Notes under the pieces: generated by a model
Told to the model about the DNA's origin: nothing
Databases searched by the model: none
Seen by the model: only the letters and a program-made list of their open reading frames with translations
Made by a program: the position numbers and the translations under genes
NCBI GenBank assembly: GCA_039934475.1
Contig: JBDTMC010000251.1
Location: 1 to 11,288, forward strand
Source: JBDTMC01 sp039934475
GTDB lineage: Bacteria > Acidobacteriota > Terriglobia > Bryobacterales > Bryobacteraceae
Length of the DNA: 11,288 nucleotides
Reading direction: 5' to 3'
Shown here: positions 1 through 5,880 of the stretch, one piece after another
How the letters are laid out: each line of letters starts with the position of its first letter
Position numbering within the stretch: position 1 is the first letter of the stretch

Positions 1-509
1 CGAACAACGAGATGATTTGTGCGACCGGCGCCAAGGACGCAGTCTCGAAGATCAAGTACGGAGCGGCGCAAATGCATCTCGAGTTCTCGCAGCCACTCAT
101 GGCGGACCAGAAAGGGCAGATGAGAGGCAACAGCGGAGTCTACCTGCAAGGCCGTTACGAAGTGCAGATCCTCGATTCATACGAGAATCCGACTTATGCC
201 GACGGAGCGCTGGGAGCGGTTTACAGCGAGTCTGCTCCGTTGGTGAACCCCGCGCGCAAACCGCCGGCATGGCAGACCTACGACATCGTCTTCCATCCAC
301 ATCAATGCAGCGCCGATGGCAAAATCACAGAGAATGGCAGCGTTACGGTGATCCTGAACGGAGTGCTGGTTCAGGATCACCACCGCATCCAGAGTACGAA
401 GGGCGGCTGCTCAGACGGCCCACTATTGTTGCAGGACCACAGCGGATTTCCGGGGGCTCCGCTGACCGAACTGAAGTTCCGCAACGTCTGGATTCGTAAA
501 CTCGACTAG
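1..509 (+). CDS. DUF1080 / 3-keto-disaccharide hydrolase domain protein (3' part)
   Basis: This is the C-terminal 168 residues or so of a gene that starts left of the window; the frame is open from base 3 and stops at TAG 507-509. The protein has the concanavalin-like jelly-roll signature of DUF1080 proteins: an Asn-Ser-Gly-Val-Tyr-Leu-Gln-Gly-Arg-Tyr-Glu-Val-Gln-Ile strand pair around residues 40-55, then a Trp-Gln-Thr-Tyr-Asp-Ile-Val-Phe segment, and a terminal Glu-Leu-Lys-Phe-Arg-Asn-Val-Trp-Ile-Arg strand. Characterised members cleave 3-keto-glycosides, and many are secreted lipoproteins; the signal region is not visible here. The gene converges on the oxidoreductase gene to its right with only 21 bases between stop codons, and no clear terminator is visible in that gap. 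Family assignment is strong, while the exact substrate cannot be read from this fragment. Confidence 0.85.
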   Translation, partial: NNEMICATGAKDAVSKIKYGAAQMHLEFSQPLMADQKGQMRGNSGVYLQGRYEVQILDSYENPTYADGALGAVYSESAPLVNPARKPPAWQTYDIVFHPHQCSADGKITENGSVTVILNGVLVQDHHRIQSTKGGCSDGPLLLQDHSGFPGAPLTELKFRNVWIRKLD

Positions 510-530
510 GACGGTAGTAGCGGTCCTTTA

Positions 531-2129
531 TTAACCATTCAACGGCCAGCCGGGCCGATAGGTACGCTTGAGATACTCGTTGGCCTCCGGCGCGTTGGTG
601 ATGCGCCCGTTCACTGGATCATATTCCAGCCTCTTGCCGGCCCGGTGTGCCACCAGGCCTAACAGCATTTGCTCGATCATCGAGCCGGCGTAGTCGAAGT
701 CGCAGTGCGTCTTTGAACTTGTGCCGTGGGTCACGCCGTTGTATTTGCCTTTGCAGGCATCCAGCCACTCTGTCTGAAAGACGTCGGGCCGGCGACTGTC
801 GAAGTTCTCGTTCTTTTGCGCTTCCAGAATCGGCTCAACTTCGGGATTCGGAAGTCCAAGCGCGGCTGGTATGCCGCCCTCGGTGAATTGGATGTCCGGG
901 AATCCGGTTGCGGTGGGCTGGGCGCTCGGCTCCGCCTTGAATCCCGCTGGCAGCGTACGCGGCCGCGATGGGCGCTGGCCGGCCGGGCGCGGAGGTCCTT
1001 GCGTGGGCTGACCAACACCGGCCACCAACGATTCCAGATGGTCCTTGTCGCGACGCTTGTAATAAGTGAAGTCCCCGTCGTCGTTGTTAGGAATGATCAA
1101 GCGAGTGGTGAAGTCGGCAATGATCGATCCCTTAGTGCCCTCGAAGATGGCGCCATTTTCGATCTTGTCCACGGCAAGATAGCCGCGCGGCGAGCGTGGT
1201 TTCAGGCCGCCCTGGTACCACACCAAAGTCACCGGTCCACGCCACTGGTTGGCGGGATGCTCGAAAGTTGCCTTCAGTTTCACTGGGCAGATGTCAGGAT
1301 TGTATTTATCGCTTACTTCCTGATCGTATTCAACGGCCACGGGCGCGCCGGCGTCCACCACATTCCACACAAGGTCCATCGTATGGGCGCCCATGTCCCC
1401 CATCTGGCCGACACCGAAATCACGGTACATGTTCCAGAAGAGGCAATTCAGCCCATTCGAACCGCCGAAGTATTGCGGGCTGTAGGGATGATAGGGCGAC
1501 GGGCCAATCCATTGCTCGTAGTGCAATTGCGCAGGCGGCATGCCCTGCATCACAGGGTAACCGGGCCGCGGCAACTGGCGGCTATCCCAACTGTGCACGG
1601 TTTTCAATTCGCCGATTGCGCCATCCATCACCAGTTCGCGGATGCGTTCGAAGTTAGGGTACGCGTGCCGCTGCGTTCCGTGTTGCGTGGCTACCTTGGT
1701 GCGGCGCTTCACGTAATTCGCGCGCACCGTTCTGGCCTCTTCGACGCTGATGCCCAGCGGCTTCTCACAGAACACGTGCAGGTCACGGTTCAATGCCCAG
1801 TTGGCGATGAAGGCATGCTGGTGGTCTGCCGTGCAGATGATTACGGCCTCGATATCCTTCTGGTCGAGCATTTTACGCCAATCCCAATAAGGCTTCGCCT
1901 TGGGAAAGATTGCCAGCGCTTCTTTTGTGCGCTGGTCGTTGATGTCGCACAGCGCCACGACGTTCTCGCGAATCAGCGAGTTATAGTGGGCGGTGCCACG
2001 TCCCCATACTCCCACTAACGCCACGTTCAACTTATTGCTCGGTGCATTCTGTCCGCGCAGGGTGCCGCTCTTCAGAATAGTCAGTCCCGCCGAGGTAGCC
2101 ACAGTTTTCAGCAAGTCTCGCCGCTGCAT
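531..2129 (-). CDS. Gfo/Idh/MocA family oxidoreductase with Tat-type N-terminus
   Basis: NAD(P)-dependent sugar or polyol oxidoreductase, 532 residues from the chosen start. The start is the second of two adjacent ATGs (2129 and 2132), because the AAGGAG ribosome-binding site lies 7 bases before it; a GTG at 2147 would place that site inside the gene. Residues 2-8 (QRRDLLK) form a twin-arginine motif followed by a short apolar stretch, suggesting export of the folded, cofactor-loaded enzyme. The Rossmann dinucleotide motif (GVWGRG) is near residues 40-45, the family EKP motif with the catalytic Lys is at 122-124, and the conserved Asp-x-Gly-x-His segment is near 245-249. A proline- and arginine-rich insertion occupies about 373-409. 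This secreted architecture is common in acidobacteria and planctomycetes. The substrate is unknown; the convergent DUF1080 gene is compatible with a 3-keto-sugar role, which is inference. Confidence 0.9.
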   Translation of the reverse strand: MQRRDLLKTVATSAGLTILKSGTLRGQNAPSNKLNVALVGVWGRGTAHYNSLIRENVVALCDINDQRTKEALAIFPKAKPYWDWRKMLDQKDIEAVIICTADHQHAFIANWALNRDLHVFCEKPLGISVEEARTVRANYVKRRTKVATQHGTQRHAYPNFERIRELVMDGAIGELKTVHSWDSRQLPRPGYPVMQGMPPAQLHYEQWIGPSPYHPYSPQYFGGSNGLNCLFWNMYRDFGVGQMGDMGAHTMDLVWNVVDAGAPVAVEYDQEVSDKYNPDICPVKLKATFEHPANQWRGPVTLVWYQGGLKPRSPRGYLAVDKIENGAIFEGTKGSIIADFTTRLIIPNNDDGDFTYYKRRDKDHLESLVAGVGQPTQGPPRPAGQRPSRPRTLPAGFKAEPSAQPTATGFPDIQFTEGGIPAALGLPNPEVEPILEAQKNENFDSRRPDVFQTEWLDACKGKYNGVTHGTSSKTHCDFDYAGSMIEQMLLGLVAHRAGKRLEYDPVNGRITNAPEANEYLKRTYRPGWPLNG

Positions 2130-2175
2130 CATTCGTCTCCTTCGCACAGGCCCGGTCCGCGGGCTGTCTGGAATG

Positions 2176-2181
2176 ATTATA
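2176..2181 (-). promoter_or_regulatory. Possible -10 element for the Gfo/Idh/MocA gene
   Basis: A perfect TATAAT lies on the minus strand about 47 bases before the chosen ATG, in the intergenic region shared with the toxin-antitoxin operon. No good -35 hexamer is found 16-18 bases upstream, so this is a tentative call. A short GC-rich inverted repeat (GCCCG/CGGGC, 2150-2164) lies between it and the ribosome-binding site. Confidence 0.35.
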
Positions 2182-2265
2182 TACGCGTCGAAGCACTTAA
2201 ATGGGAGCTGGTTATCTCATTTCTTACAGGCTCGCCAGGGCAGGCTCACCATCTCTCCACTGGAG

Positions 2266-2299
2266 TCTGTCAATGGTCTTGACAGATCATGATTTGTCA
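2266..2299 (+). promoter_or_regulatory. Operator/promoter region of the toxin-antitoxin operon
   Basis: Three alternating half-sites are visible: TGTCA at 2268-2272, TGACA at 2280-2284 and TGTCA at 2295-2299. The outer pair of arms TCTGTCA/TGACAGA (2266-2272 and 2280-2286) is a perfect 7-base inverted repeat with a 7-base spacer. The segment 2280-2299 is a 20-base palindrome with one mismatched pair, centred on ATCATGAT. A consensus -35 hexamer TTGACA (2279-2284) overlaps these arms, although a convincing -10 is not seen. Type II antitoxins of the ribbon-helix-helix type usually repress their own operon by binding such palindromes, so this is the expected autoregulatory operator. Confidence 0.55.
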
Positions 2300-2328
2300 T
2301 GAAAGCATGAATTGGGGAGAAATGTGCC

Positions 2329-2556
2329 ATGGCTCAGATCCGCGAGAAGTTCGCCACGCAAGTTAATTCCGAGATTCTCTCGGCTTTTCGCGCGCTCGCG
2401 GATCACGAAGGTCGCCAACTTCAAGTGCTCGTGGAAGAGGCTTTCGCTGACCTGCTGGAGAAGCGGAAGAAGGCCACTCCGCGCGCGCATGTTATGGGAG
2501 TCTATCTCGCCAGCCACGAAAAATACAGCCCCCTGTACAAGAAACTCGCGGAATGA
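2329..2556 (+). CDS. Ribbon-helix-helix-like antitoxin of a Doc toxin
   Basis: A 75-residue protein with the layout of a small DNA-binding antitoxin. A short N-terminal strand (residues 3-9, QIREKFA) is followed by two helices (about 12-26 and 29-46), as in ribbon-helix-helix dimers. A charged linker then leads to a C-terminal tail (residues 56-75, containing SHEKYSPLYKKLAE) that would wrap the toxin. The start ATG at 2329 is preceded by GGGGAG with a 9-base spacer. The stop overlaps the toxin start by four bases (ATGA), the usual translational coupling in toxin-antitoxin operons. It should neutralise the Doc toxin and, together with it, repress the operon through the palindrome just upstream. 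The fold is inferred from sequence pattern; the context with a Doc gene makes the role secure. Confidence 0.8.
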   Translation: MAQIREKFATQVNSEILSAFRALADHEGRQLQVLVEEAFADLLEKRKKATPRAHVMGVYLASHEKYSPLYKKLAE

Positions 2557-2932
2557 CTGACTACCTTACCGTGGTGGAAGTGCTCGCGATTCATGCCGAC
2601 CAGATCGAACGCTACGGTGGCTCCCACGGTGTTCGGGATCAAGGTCTGCTCGAAGCCGCCATGTACCGGCCGCAGACAGGATACTACGTCGATCTGATCG
2701 AGGAAGCCGCCGCTCTCTGGGAGAGCCTCGCGCAGAACCACGCGTTCATTGACGGTAACAAGCGCACAGCGTTCGCCGCCACCTACACCTTTCTCGCCGT
2801 CAATGGCGCGTGGATCACGGCAGACGCCTTGAAGACTTACGCTTTCGTGGAAGCCCTATACCTGTCGAACAATTCACTTTCGACAGGCTTGTCCCATGGC
2901 TGCGCAAGCACGTGCCACCCAGTGTCGATTGA
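2553..2932 (+). pseudogene. doc: Doc (death-on-curing, Fic-fold) toxin, frameshifted near the 3' end
   Basis: Doc toxins are Fic-fold kinases; the phage P1 protein phosphorylates elongation factor Tu and stops translation. Residues 1-106 match the family, including an N-terminal Tyr-Leu-Thr-Val and a Gly-Val-Arg-Asp-Gln-Gly-Leu-Leu-Glu segment near 26-34. The catalytic loop is H63-x-F65-x-D67-x-N69-K70-R71-T72, where Lys replaces the Gly of AMP-transferring Fic enzymes, as in P1 Doc. After residue 106 (near base 2870) the reading frame leaves the family pattern. The expected C-terminal helix (FTFDRLVPWLRKH and six more residues) is encoded in another frame from 2873 to a TGA at 2930-2932, which would give a 126-residue protein of normal length. 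One base appears to be missing around 2866-2872. As read, the original frame continues to 3026 with an unrelated 51-residue tail. This may be real inactivation or a sequencing error. Confidence 0.85.
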
Positions 2933-3035
2933 CGATTACTCCGCCTTACTTCCTCGGCAAGATCCGTTACCACAGGAAGATGTCGGGACATTTCGGCCGG
3001 CTGGTCCGGTGTTCCGGCATACTTAAGAGAGGATC

Positions 3036-3281
3036 GTGAAGACCGCCAAGGATGAAGACGCCCAAGGACGCCCAATCGCGGAATGCCGCGCCTGCCGCAA
3101 GAGCCCGAGTCACCCGAAGACTAAGATGGACTCCAACAACTACCAGGCCCACCTACTCCTCGGGAAGGCCTATCAGCGGATGGGGCGCGAGGACGACGCC
3201 AAACGGCAATTCGACATGTCCAGAGCATTGCTGAACGACAAGCAGGCAGCCGTGGAATCGTTGTTCGAAATGCAACGCTGA
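3036..3281 (+). pseudogene. 3' remnant of a TPR-repeat protein gene
   Basis: The open frame could start at a GTG at 3036 with a GAGAGG sequence just ahead, giving 81 residues. Only the last 50 or so codons (from about 3126) look like protein: one tetratricopeptide repeat with the pattern NNYQAHLLLGKAYQRMGREDDAKRQF, followed by a basic helical tail ending EMQR. This is the usual end of a multi-repeat TPR protein, whose upstream repeats are missing. The first 30 codons are not recognisable. It ends 4 bases before the convergent stop codon of the dehydrogenase gene. The 103 bases between the Doc stop and this frame hold nothing that I recognise. A small functional protein cannot be excluded, but a decayed 3' fragment is more likely. 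Confidence 0.55.
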
Positions 3282-3285
3282 GCGA

Positions 3286-4755
3286 TCAGAAGCGGCGGCT
3301 CCACTCTTTCGGCCAGCGTTCGATGACCACCTTCTTATCCGTATAAAACTCCACCGCGTCGCGCCCTTGGGCATGCAGCACGCCGAAGAAACTGCCCTTC
3401 CATCCGCTGAACGGGAAATAGGCCATAGGCGCGGCAACTCCGATATTTACTCCCACATTCCCCGTGGGTATCAGATTACGGAAGCGCCGCGCGGCTGCTC
3501 CACTACTGGTAAAGATGGACGAGGCATTCCCATACGGGCTGCGGGCGATGATACTCATCGCTTCATCGACATCGTTGGCATGAACCAGACTCAAAACCGG
3601 CCCGAAGATTTCAGCCTCAGTCAGCGAACTCTCCGCCGGAACGCCATCCAAAATAGTCGGCCCAACGAATGTGCCCTCCTCGTATCCCGAGACACGGACG
3701 CTGCGCCCATCCAGCAGAGGCACCGCGCCCTCCGCGGCTCCTTGTTCGATAAGCCCCTGTATCCTCTCACGGCTAGCCCCGGTAATCACAGGGCCCATTT
3801 GAACGCCATCCGCGAGTCCGTCGCCGACCTTCAGTGAGCTTGCCAAATCGGCAATCGATTTAGGGAACCACTGCTTGGCCTCGCCCACTGTGACGGCAAC
3901 GGAAACCGCCAGGCACCGCTGCCCGGCGCATCCGTAAGCGCTGTCGCCCACAATCTGAGTCGTCGTCTCCGGGTCGGCGTCGGGCATGATGACGACGTGA
4001 TTCTTCGCGCCGCCTTGACACTGAACGCGCTTACCATTGGCCGACGCCCGCGAGTAGATGTACTTGGCCACTGGCGTAGAGCCCACGAAGCTGATCGCCT
4101 GTACGGCGGGATGGTCAAGTAGCGCGTCCACGGTGGTTTTCCCGCCATTCACAAGGTTCACCACGCCCTTGGGCAATCCGGTTTGTTCAATCAATTCAAC
4201 GATGCGAGTCATAGTGAACGGAACGCGTTCCGACGGCTTCAAGACCAGCGTATTCCCGCAGGCAATCGCGTACGGCAGAAACCACAACGGGATCATCGCG
4301 GGAAAGTTGAACGGGGTGATGACGGCCACCACACCCAACGGCTGCCGGAACATCGATTCATCGATTCCCCGCGCCACGTCTTCCAGGTTATAGCCTTGCA
4401 TCAACATCGGTATCCCGCAGGCGACCTCGACGTTTTCGATCCCGCGCCGCAACTCGCCGCGCGCTTCCCCTAACGTCTTTCCGTTCTCCGTTGTGATGAT
4501 CCGTGCGATTTCTTCGAAATGGTCTTCCAGAAGTTGCTTCAACCGGAAGAGGTATTGGATCCGCTCGGCGGGTGGCACGGCACGCCACTCCGGAAAAGCC
4601 GCAGCCGCTGCATCGACGGCCAACGCGACGTCGGCGGCGGATCCTATCGGCGATCGATCCAATACTTCTCCCGTCGCCGGATTGAGAGCCGCAATGCCCT
4701 CGGCCGAAGTCGGCCGGCGCCACACGCCACCAATGTAATCACGAATCGTCTTCAT
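3286..4755 (-). CDS. mmsA: Methylmalonate-semialdehyde dehydrogenase (CoA-acylating), MmsA/IolA
   Basis: Oxidises malonate- or methylmalonate-semialdehyde with NAD+ and CoA to acetyl- or propionyl-CoA plus CO2, the last step of myo-inositol breakdown (IolA) and part of valine catabolism (MmsA). The 489 residues cover the full aldehyde dehydrogenase fold: oxyanion Asn150 in ITPFNFP, the NAD-site motif FVGSTPVA (223-230), and catalytic Cys281 in GCAGQRCLA. Subfamily marks are the GAKNHVVIMPDAD segment (249-261), Gln247 where ordinary aldehyde dehydrogenases have the general-base Glu, Arg103/104 and Arg280 for carboxylate binding, and the late FFGVLHAQGRDAVEFYT segment. The start codon overlaps the stop of the iolD remnant (ATGA), so it was once translated within an inositol operon; that context favours the iolA role. 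Its native upstream genes and promoter have been lost, so current expression is uncertain. The reading frame itself is intact. Confidence 0.93.
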   Translation of the reverse strand: MKTIRDYIGGVWRRPTSAEGIAALNPATGEVLDRSPIGSAADVALAVDAAAAAFPEWRAVPPAERIQYLFRLKQLLEDHFEEIARIITTENGKTLGEARGELRRGIENVEVACGIPMLMQGYNLEDVARGIDESMFRQPLGVVAVITPFNFPAMIPLWFLPYAIACGNTLVLKPSERVPFTMTRIVELIEQTGLPKGVVNLVNGGKTTVDALLDHPAVQAISFVGSTPVAKYIYSRASANGKRVQCQGGAKNHVVIMPDADPETTTQIVGDSAYGCAGQRCLAVSVAVTVGEAKQWFPKSIADLASSLKVGDGLADGVQMGPVITGASRERIQGLIEQGAAEGAVPLLDGRSVRVSGYEEGTFVGPTILDGVPAESSLTEAEIFGPVLSLVHANDVDEAMSIIARSPYGNASSIFTSSGAAARRFRNLIPTGNVGVNIGVAAPMAYFPFSGWKGSFFGVLHAQGRDAVEFYTDKKVVIERWPKEWSRRF

Positions 4756-4985
4756 TGCATACCCGCGGCAATCTCGTACCGCCGCTCCTTCTTCATCGCC
4801 TCTTCATAGTTGGCCCGCGCCTGCCGGACAGCGTCCATCTCAGACACTTCGGCGATCGGCACATCCCACCATGACTCATATCCTGGCACTCGCGCTTCTT
4901 TATCCACTTCAATTACGATAGCCGTTGTGCGTGTCTCGCCGCGCATCGCTTCCAGCGCCTTCTCCAATTCGTCGCGGGTAGGAAA
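4752..4985 (-). pseudogene. iolD: 3' remnant of iolD (trihydroxycyclohexanedione hydrolase)
   Basis: Only the last 77 or so residues of a protein normally over 600 residues long remain. The fragment runs from TRDELEKALE through the characteristic IolD C-terminus with YESWWDVPIAEVSEMDAVRQAR and a basic tail ending in GMQ. IolD is a thiamine-diphosphate enzyme that opens the ring in myo-inositol catabolism; the ThDP and FAD-like domains are all absent. The frame is open back to a TAA at 4992-4994, but similarity ends near 4980-4985, where transposase sequence begins on the other strand. A TTG at 4967 is the only apparent start-like codon and has no support as a real start. The ATGA overlap with the downstream dehydrogenase preserves the ancestral operon junction. 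Confidence 0.8.
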
Positions 4986-5407
4986 CCAAATTTACGGTGG
5001 TGGCGGAATGCGCTGACGATGCGCACCGGCCGCTCGGGAAACAACATAATCTGGTCGCGATCCTCTCGGAGGTAGAACAGCGAGTGATCACCAACGACTA
5101 CACCTTCCGGCACGACAACAAGATTCGTCAGATCCTCCGGGCAGATATCAGACCGCGCATGCGAGGCTCCTCGCTACGCGTCGAGACGCGGAGAAATGGC
5201 GAGGTCGCCGCGCGATTCGAAGATCGCTACGTGCAACTGAAAGAGTGTCAGCCGGCGCCGAAAACATCCACGGTCCGGAAGGCCGCCGCGAAGGCTGGTG
5301 GGCCGACAAAGAGCAAGCCCGCGAAGAGCAAATGGATGAGCGATTTTTTTCAGCGTCCCGCGCCCTCTTTGGGAAAGGCTATCAGGATTTCCAATGCGAC
5401 CAGCTGA
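4982..5407 (+). pseudogene. C-terminal fragment of an ISNCY-type transposase
   Basis: Frame open from a TAG at 4979-4981 to a stop at 5405-5407, about 141 residues. The segment from TKFTVVAECADDAHRPLG onward, through LSEVEQRVITNDYTFRHDNKI and IRPRMRGSSLRVETRRNGEVAARFEDRY, matches the post-catalytic C-terminal domain seen in ISNCY-type DDE transposases that are common in acidobacteria. It is followed by a Lys/Ala/Pro-rich linker and a terminal WMSDFFQRPAPSLGKAIR segment. The helix-turn-helix and the DDE catalytic core are missing, so it cannot transpose. A GTG at 4997 lies in frame but is not a credible native start. The left boundary coincides with the break in iolD. The family is recognised from memory of related proteins, not from a search. 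Confidence 0.7.
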
Positions 5408-5742
5408 AACGTCAAAGGCGGAAAATGGAGCGCCGGGCAAAAGCGGCCCGTCAGTCGTCGCGTTTCCTAAACCCAAGGCCTCAGCTCCGAAGCATCACCA
5501 CCCTGATCTCTATAAGCGAAGACCCCCGGAGAGGTCCGAGGGTCTTCGCTTTTGCCGATCAGTAACGGAGCCAGCTCCATCGCCTCGGCCTTGGGTATCC
5601 GCTTGGGCGCGACCCCTCGCGAACACATTCACCTTAGCAGCCAACTCCAGTTCCGCTCCAGAAACCGGACATTTCTACTTTGCTGGGATTAGGACATTTC
5701 TACTTTGCCTTGACACAGAATTCGGTATTGTGTCGCGGCAAA
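5408..5742. other. Gene-free IS-remnant spacer
   Basis: This stretch of 335 bases holds no recognisable gene. It contains the trailing sequence of the transposase fragment, one strong hairpin terminator (5514-5551), about 110 bases that I cannot assign, and a pair of direct 17-base repeats typical of an IS end (5667-5708). A minus-strand frame through the hairpin (ending in a TAG near 5470) encodes about 50 residues that I do not recognise. Confidence 0.6.
5514..5551 (+). terminator. Rho-independent terminator-like hairpin
   Basis: A perfect 12-base stem (AAGCGAAGACCC, 5514-5525, with GGGTCTTCGCTT, 5540-5551) encloses a 14-base loop. That loop can itself pair four bases (CGGA/TCCG, 5527-5530 and 5535-5538). 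The stem is followed by T residues (TTTT at 5550-5553) on the plus strand, so it would stop transcripts leaving the transposase fragment. On the minus strand the trailing sequence is T-poor, but the stem would still form. Confidence 0.7.
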
Positions 5743-5747
5743 GTAGA
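5667..5747. repeat. IS-end motif: two direct copies and one partial inverted copy
   Basis: GGACATTTCTACTTTGC occurs at 5667-5683 and again, identically, at 5692-5708, with starts 25 bases apart. The last ten bases recur as an inverted copy, GCAAAGTAGA, at 5738-5747. Between them, GACACA (5712-5717) and TGTGTC (5729-5734) form another inverted repeat. Repeated motifs of this kind are transposase-binding sites at insertion sequence ends. The block leads directly into a plus-strand transposase fragment, which fits the left end of an ISNCY-type element. Confidence 0.6.
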
Positions 5748-5841
5748 GAAGGCGGTCGAGATTCTGAAGCAAGACGTGTACAAGGGTTTCGGACCGGCGT
5801 TGGCCTCCGAGTATTTAACAAACGGGCACAGACTCAGGAAA
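5743..5841 (+). pseudogene. N-terminal-side fragment of an ISNCY-type transposase
   Basis: About 32 residues read VEKAVEILKQDVYKGFGP and then ALASEYLTNGHRLR. This resembles the segment just before the catalytic core of ISNCY-type transposases, where a Phe-Gly-Pro-Thr-Leu-Ala-type motif is conserved (here FGPALASEYL). Upstream codons for the helix-turn-helix domain and everything downstream are missing. It is in the same orientation as the C-terminal fragment at 4982-5407 but lies after it, so the two cannot be halves of one simply interrupted gene. The similarity stops at the terminator of the neighbouring receptor gene. The fragment is short, hence moderate confidence. Confidence 0.5.
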
Positions 5842-5862
5842 GGGGCGTGTTCTGACGCCCCT
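5841..5862 (-). terminator. Possible terminator of the TonB receptor gene
   Basis: An 8-base stem (AGGGGCGT/ACGCCCCT) with a 6-base loop lies 18 bases after the receptor stop codon on the minus strand. It is followed by only a short T run (TTTCC), so termination may be imperfect. Confidence 0.5.
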
Positions 5863-5880
5863 CCGTCGCCACTAACCGGC

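Noticed and set aside
726..2018. A 430-codon open frame on the plus strand opposite the Gfo/Idh/MocA gene
   Set aside because: It lies entirely antisense to a gene with clear family motifs, has a His/Arg/Val composition typical of antisense frames in GC-rich DNA, and shows no recognisable domain.
2985..3025. GGACATTT near 2990 as a further copy of the IS-end motif
   Set aside because: Only eight bases match and the following sequence (CGGCCGG) departs from the motif, so chance is sufficient.
2553..3026. Accepting the 157-codon frame as a normal, full-length Doc toxin
   Set aside because: Doc proteins are about 125 residues, the last 51 residues show no family similarity, and the expected C-terminal helix is readable in a neighbouring frame.
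4913..5113. Minus-strand frame through the iolD junction, considered as a piece of another inositol gene such as iolB
   Set aside because: The opposite strand encodes recognisable transposase C-terminal sequence over the same bases, while this frame shows no inositol-pathway motif.
5667..5708. Short CRISPR array
   Set aside because: There are only two 17-base copies separated by 8 bases, with no spacer-sized unique segments and no cas genes; IS-end binding sites explain them better.
5710..5738. A promoter starting at the TTGACA in the IS-end block
   Set aside because: The -35 hexamer is perfect, but 16-18 bases downstream the sequence is GC-rich (TCGCGG) with no -10 element; the only TATTGT is far too close.
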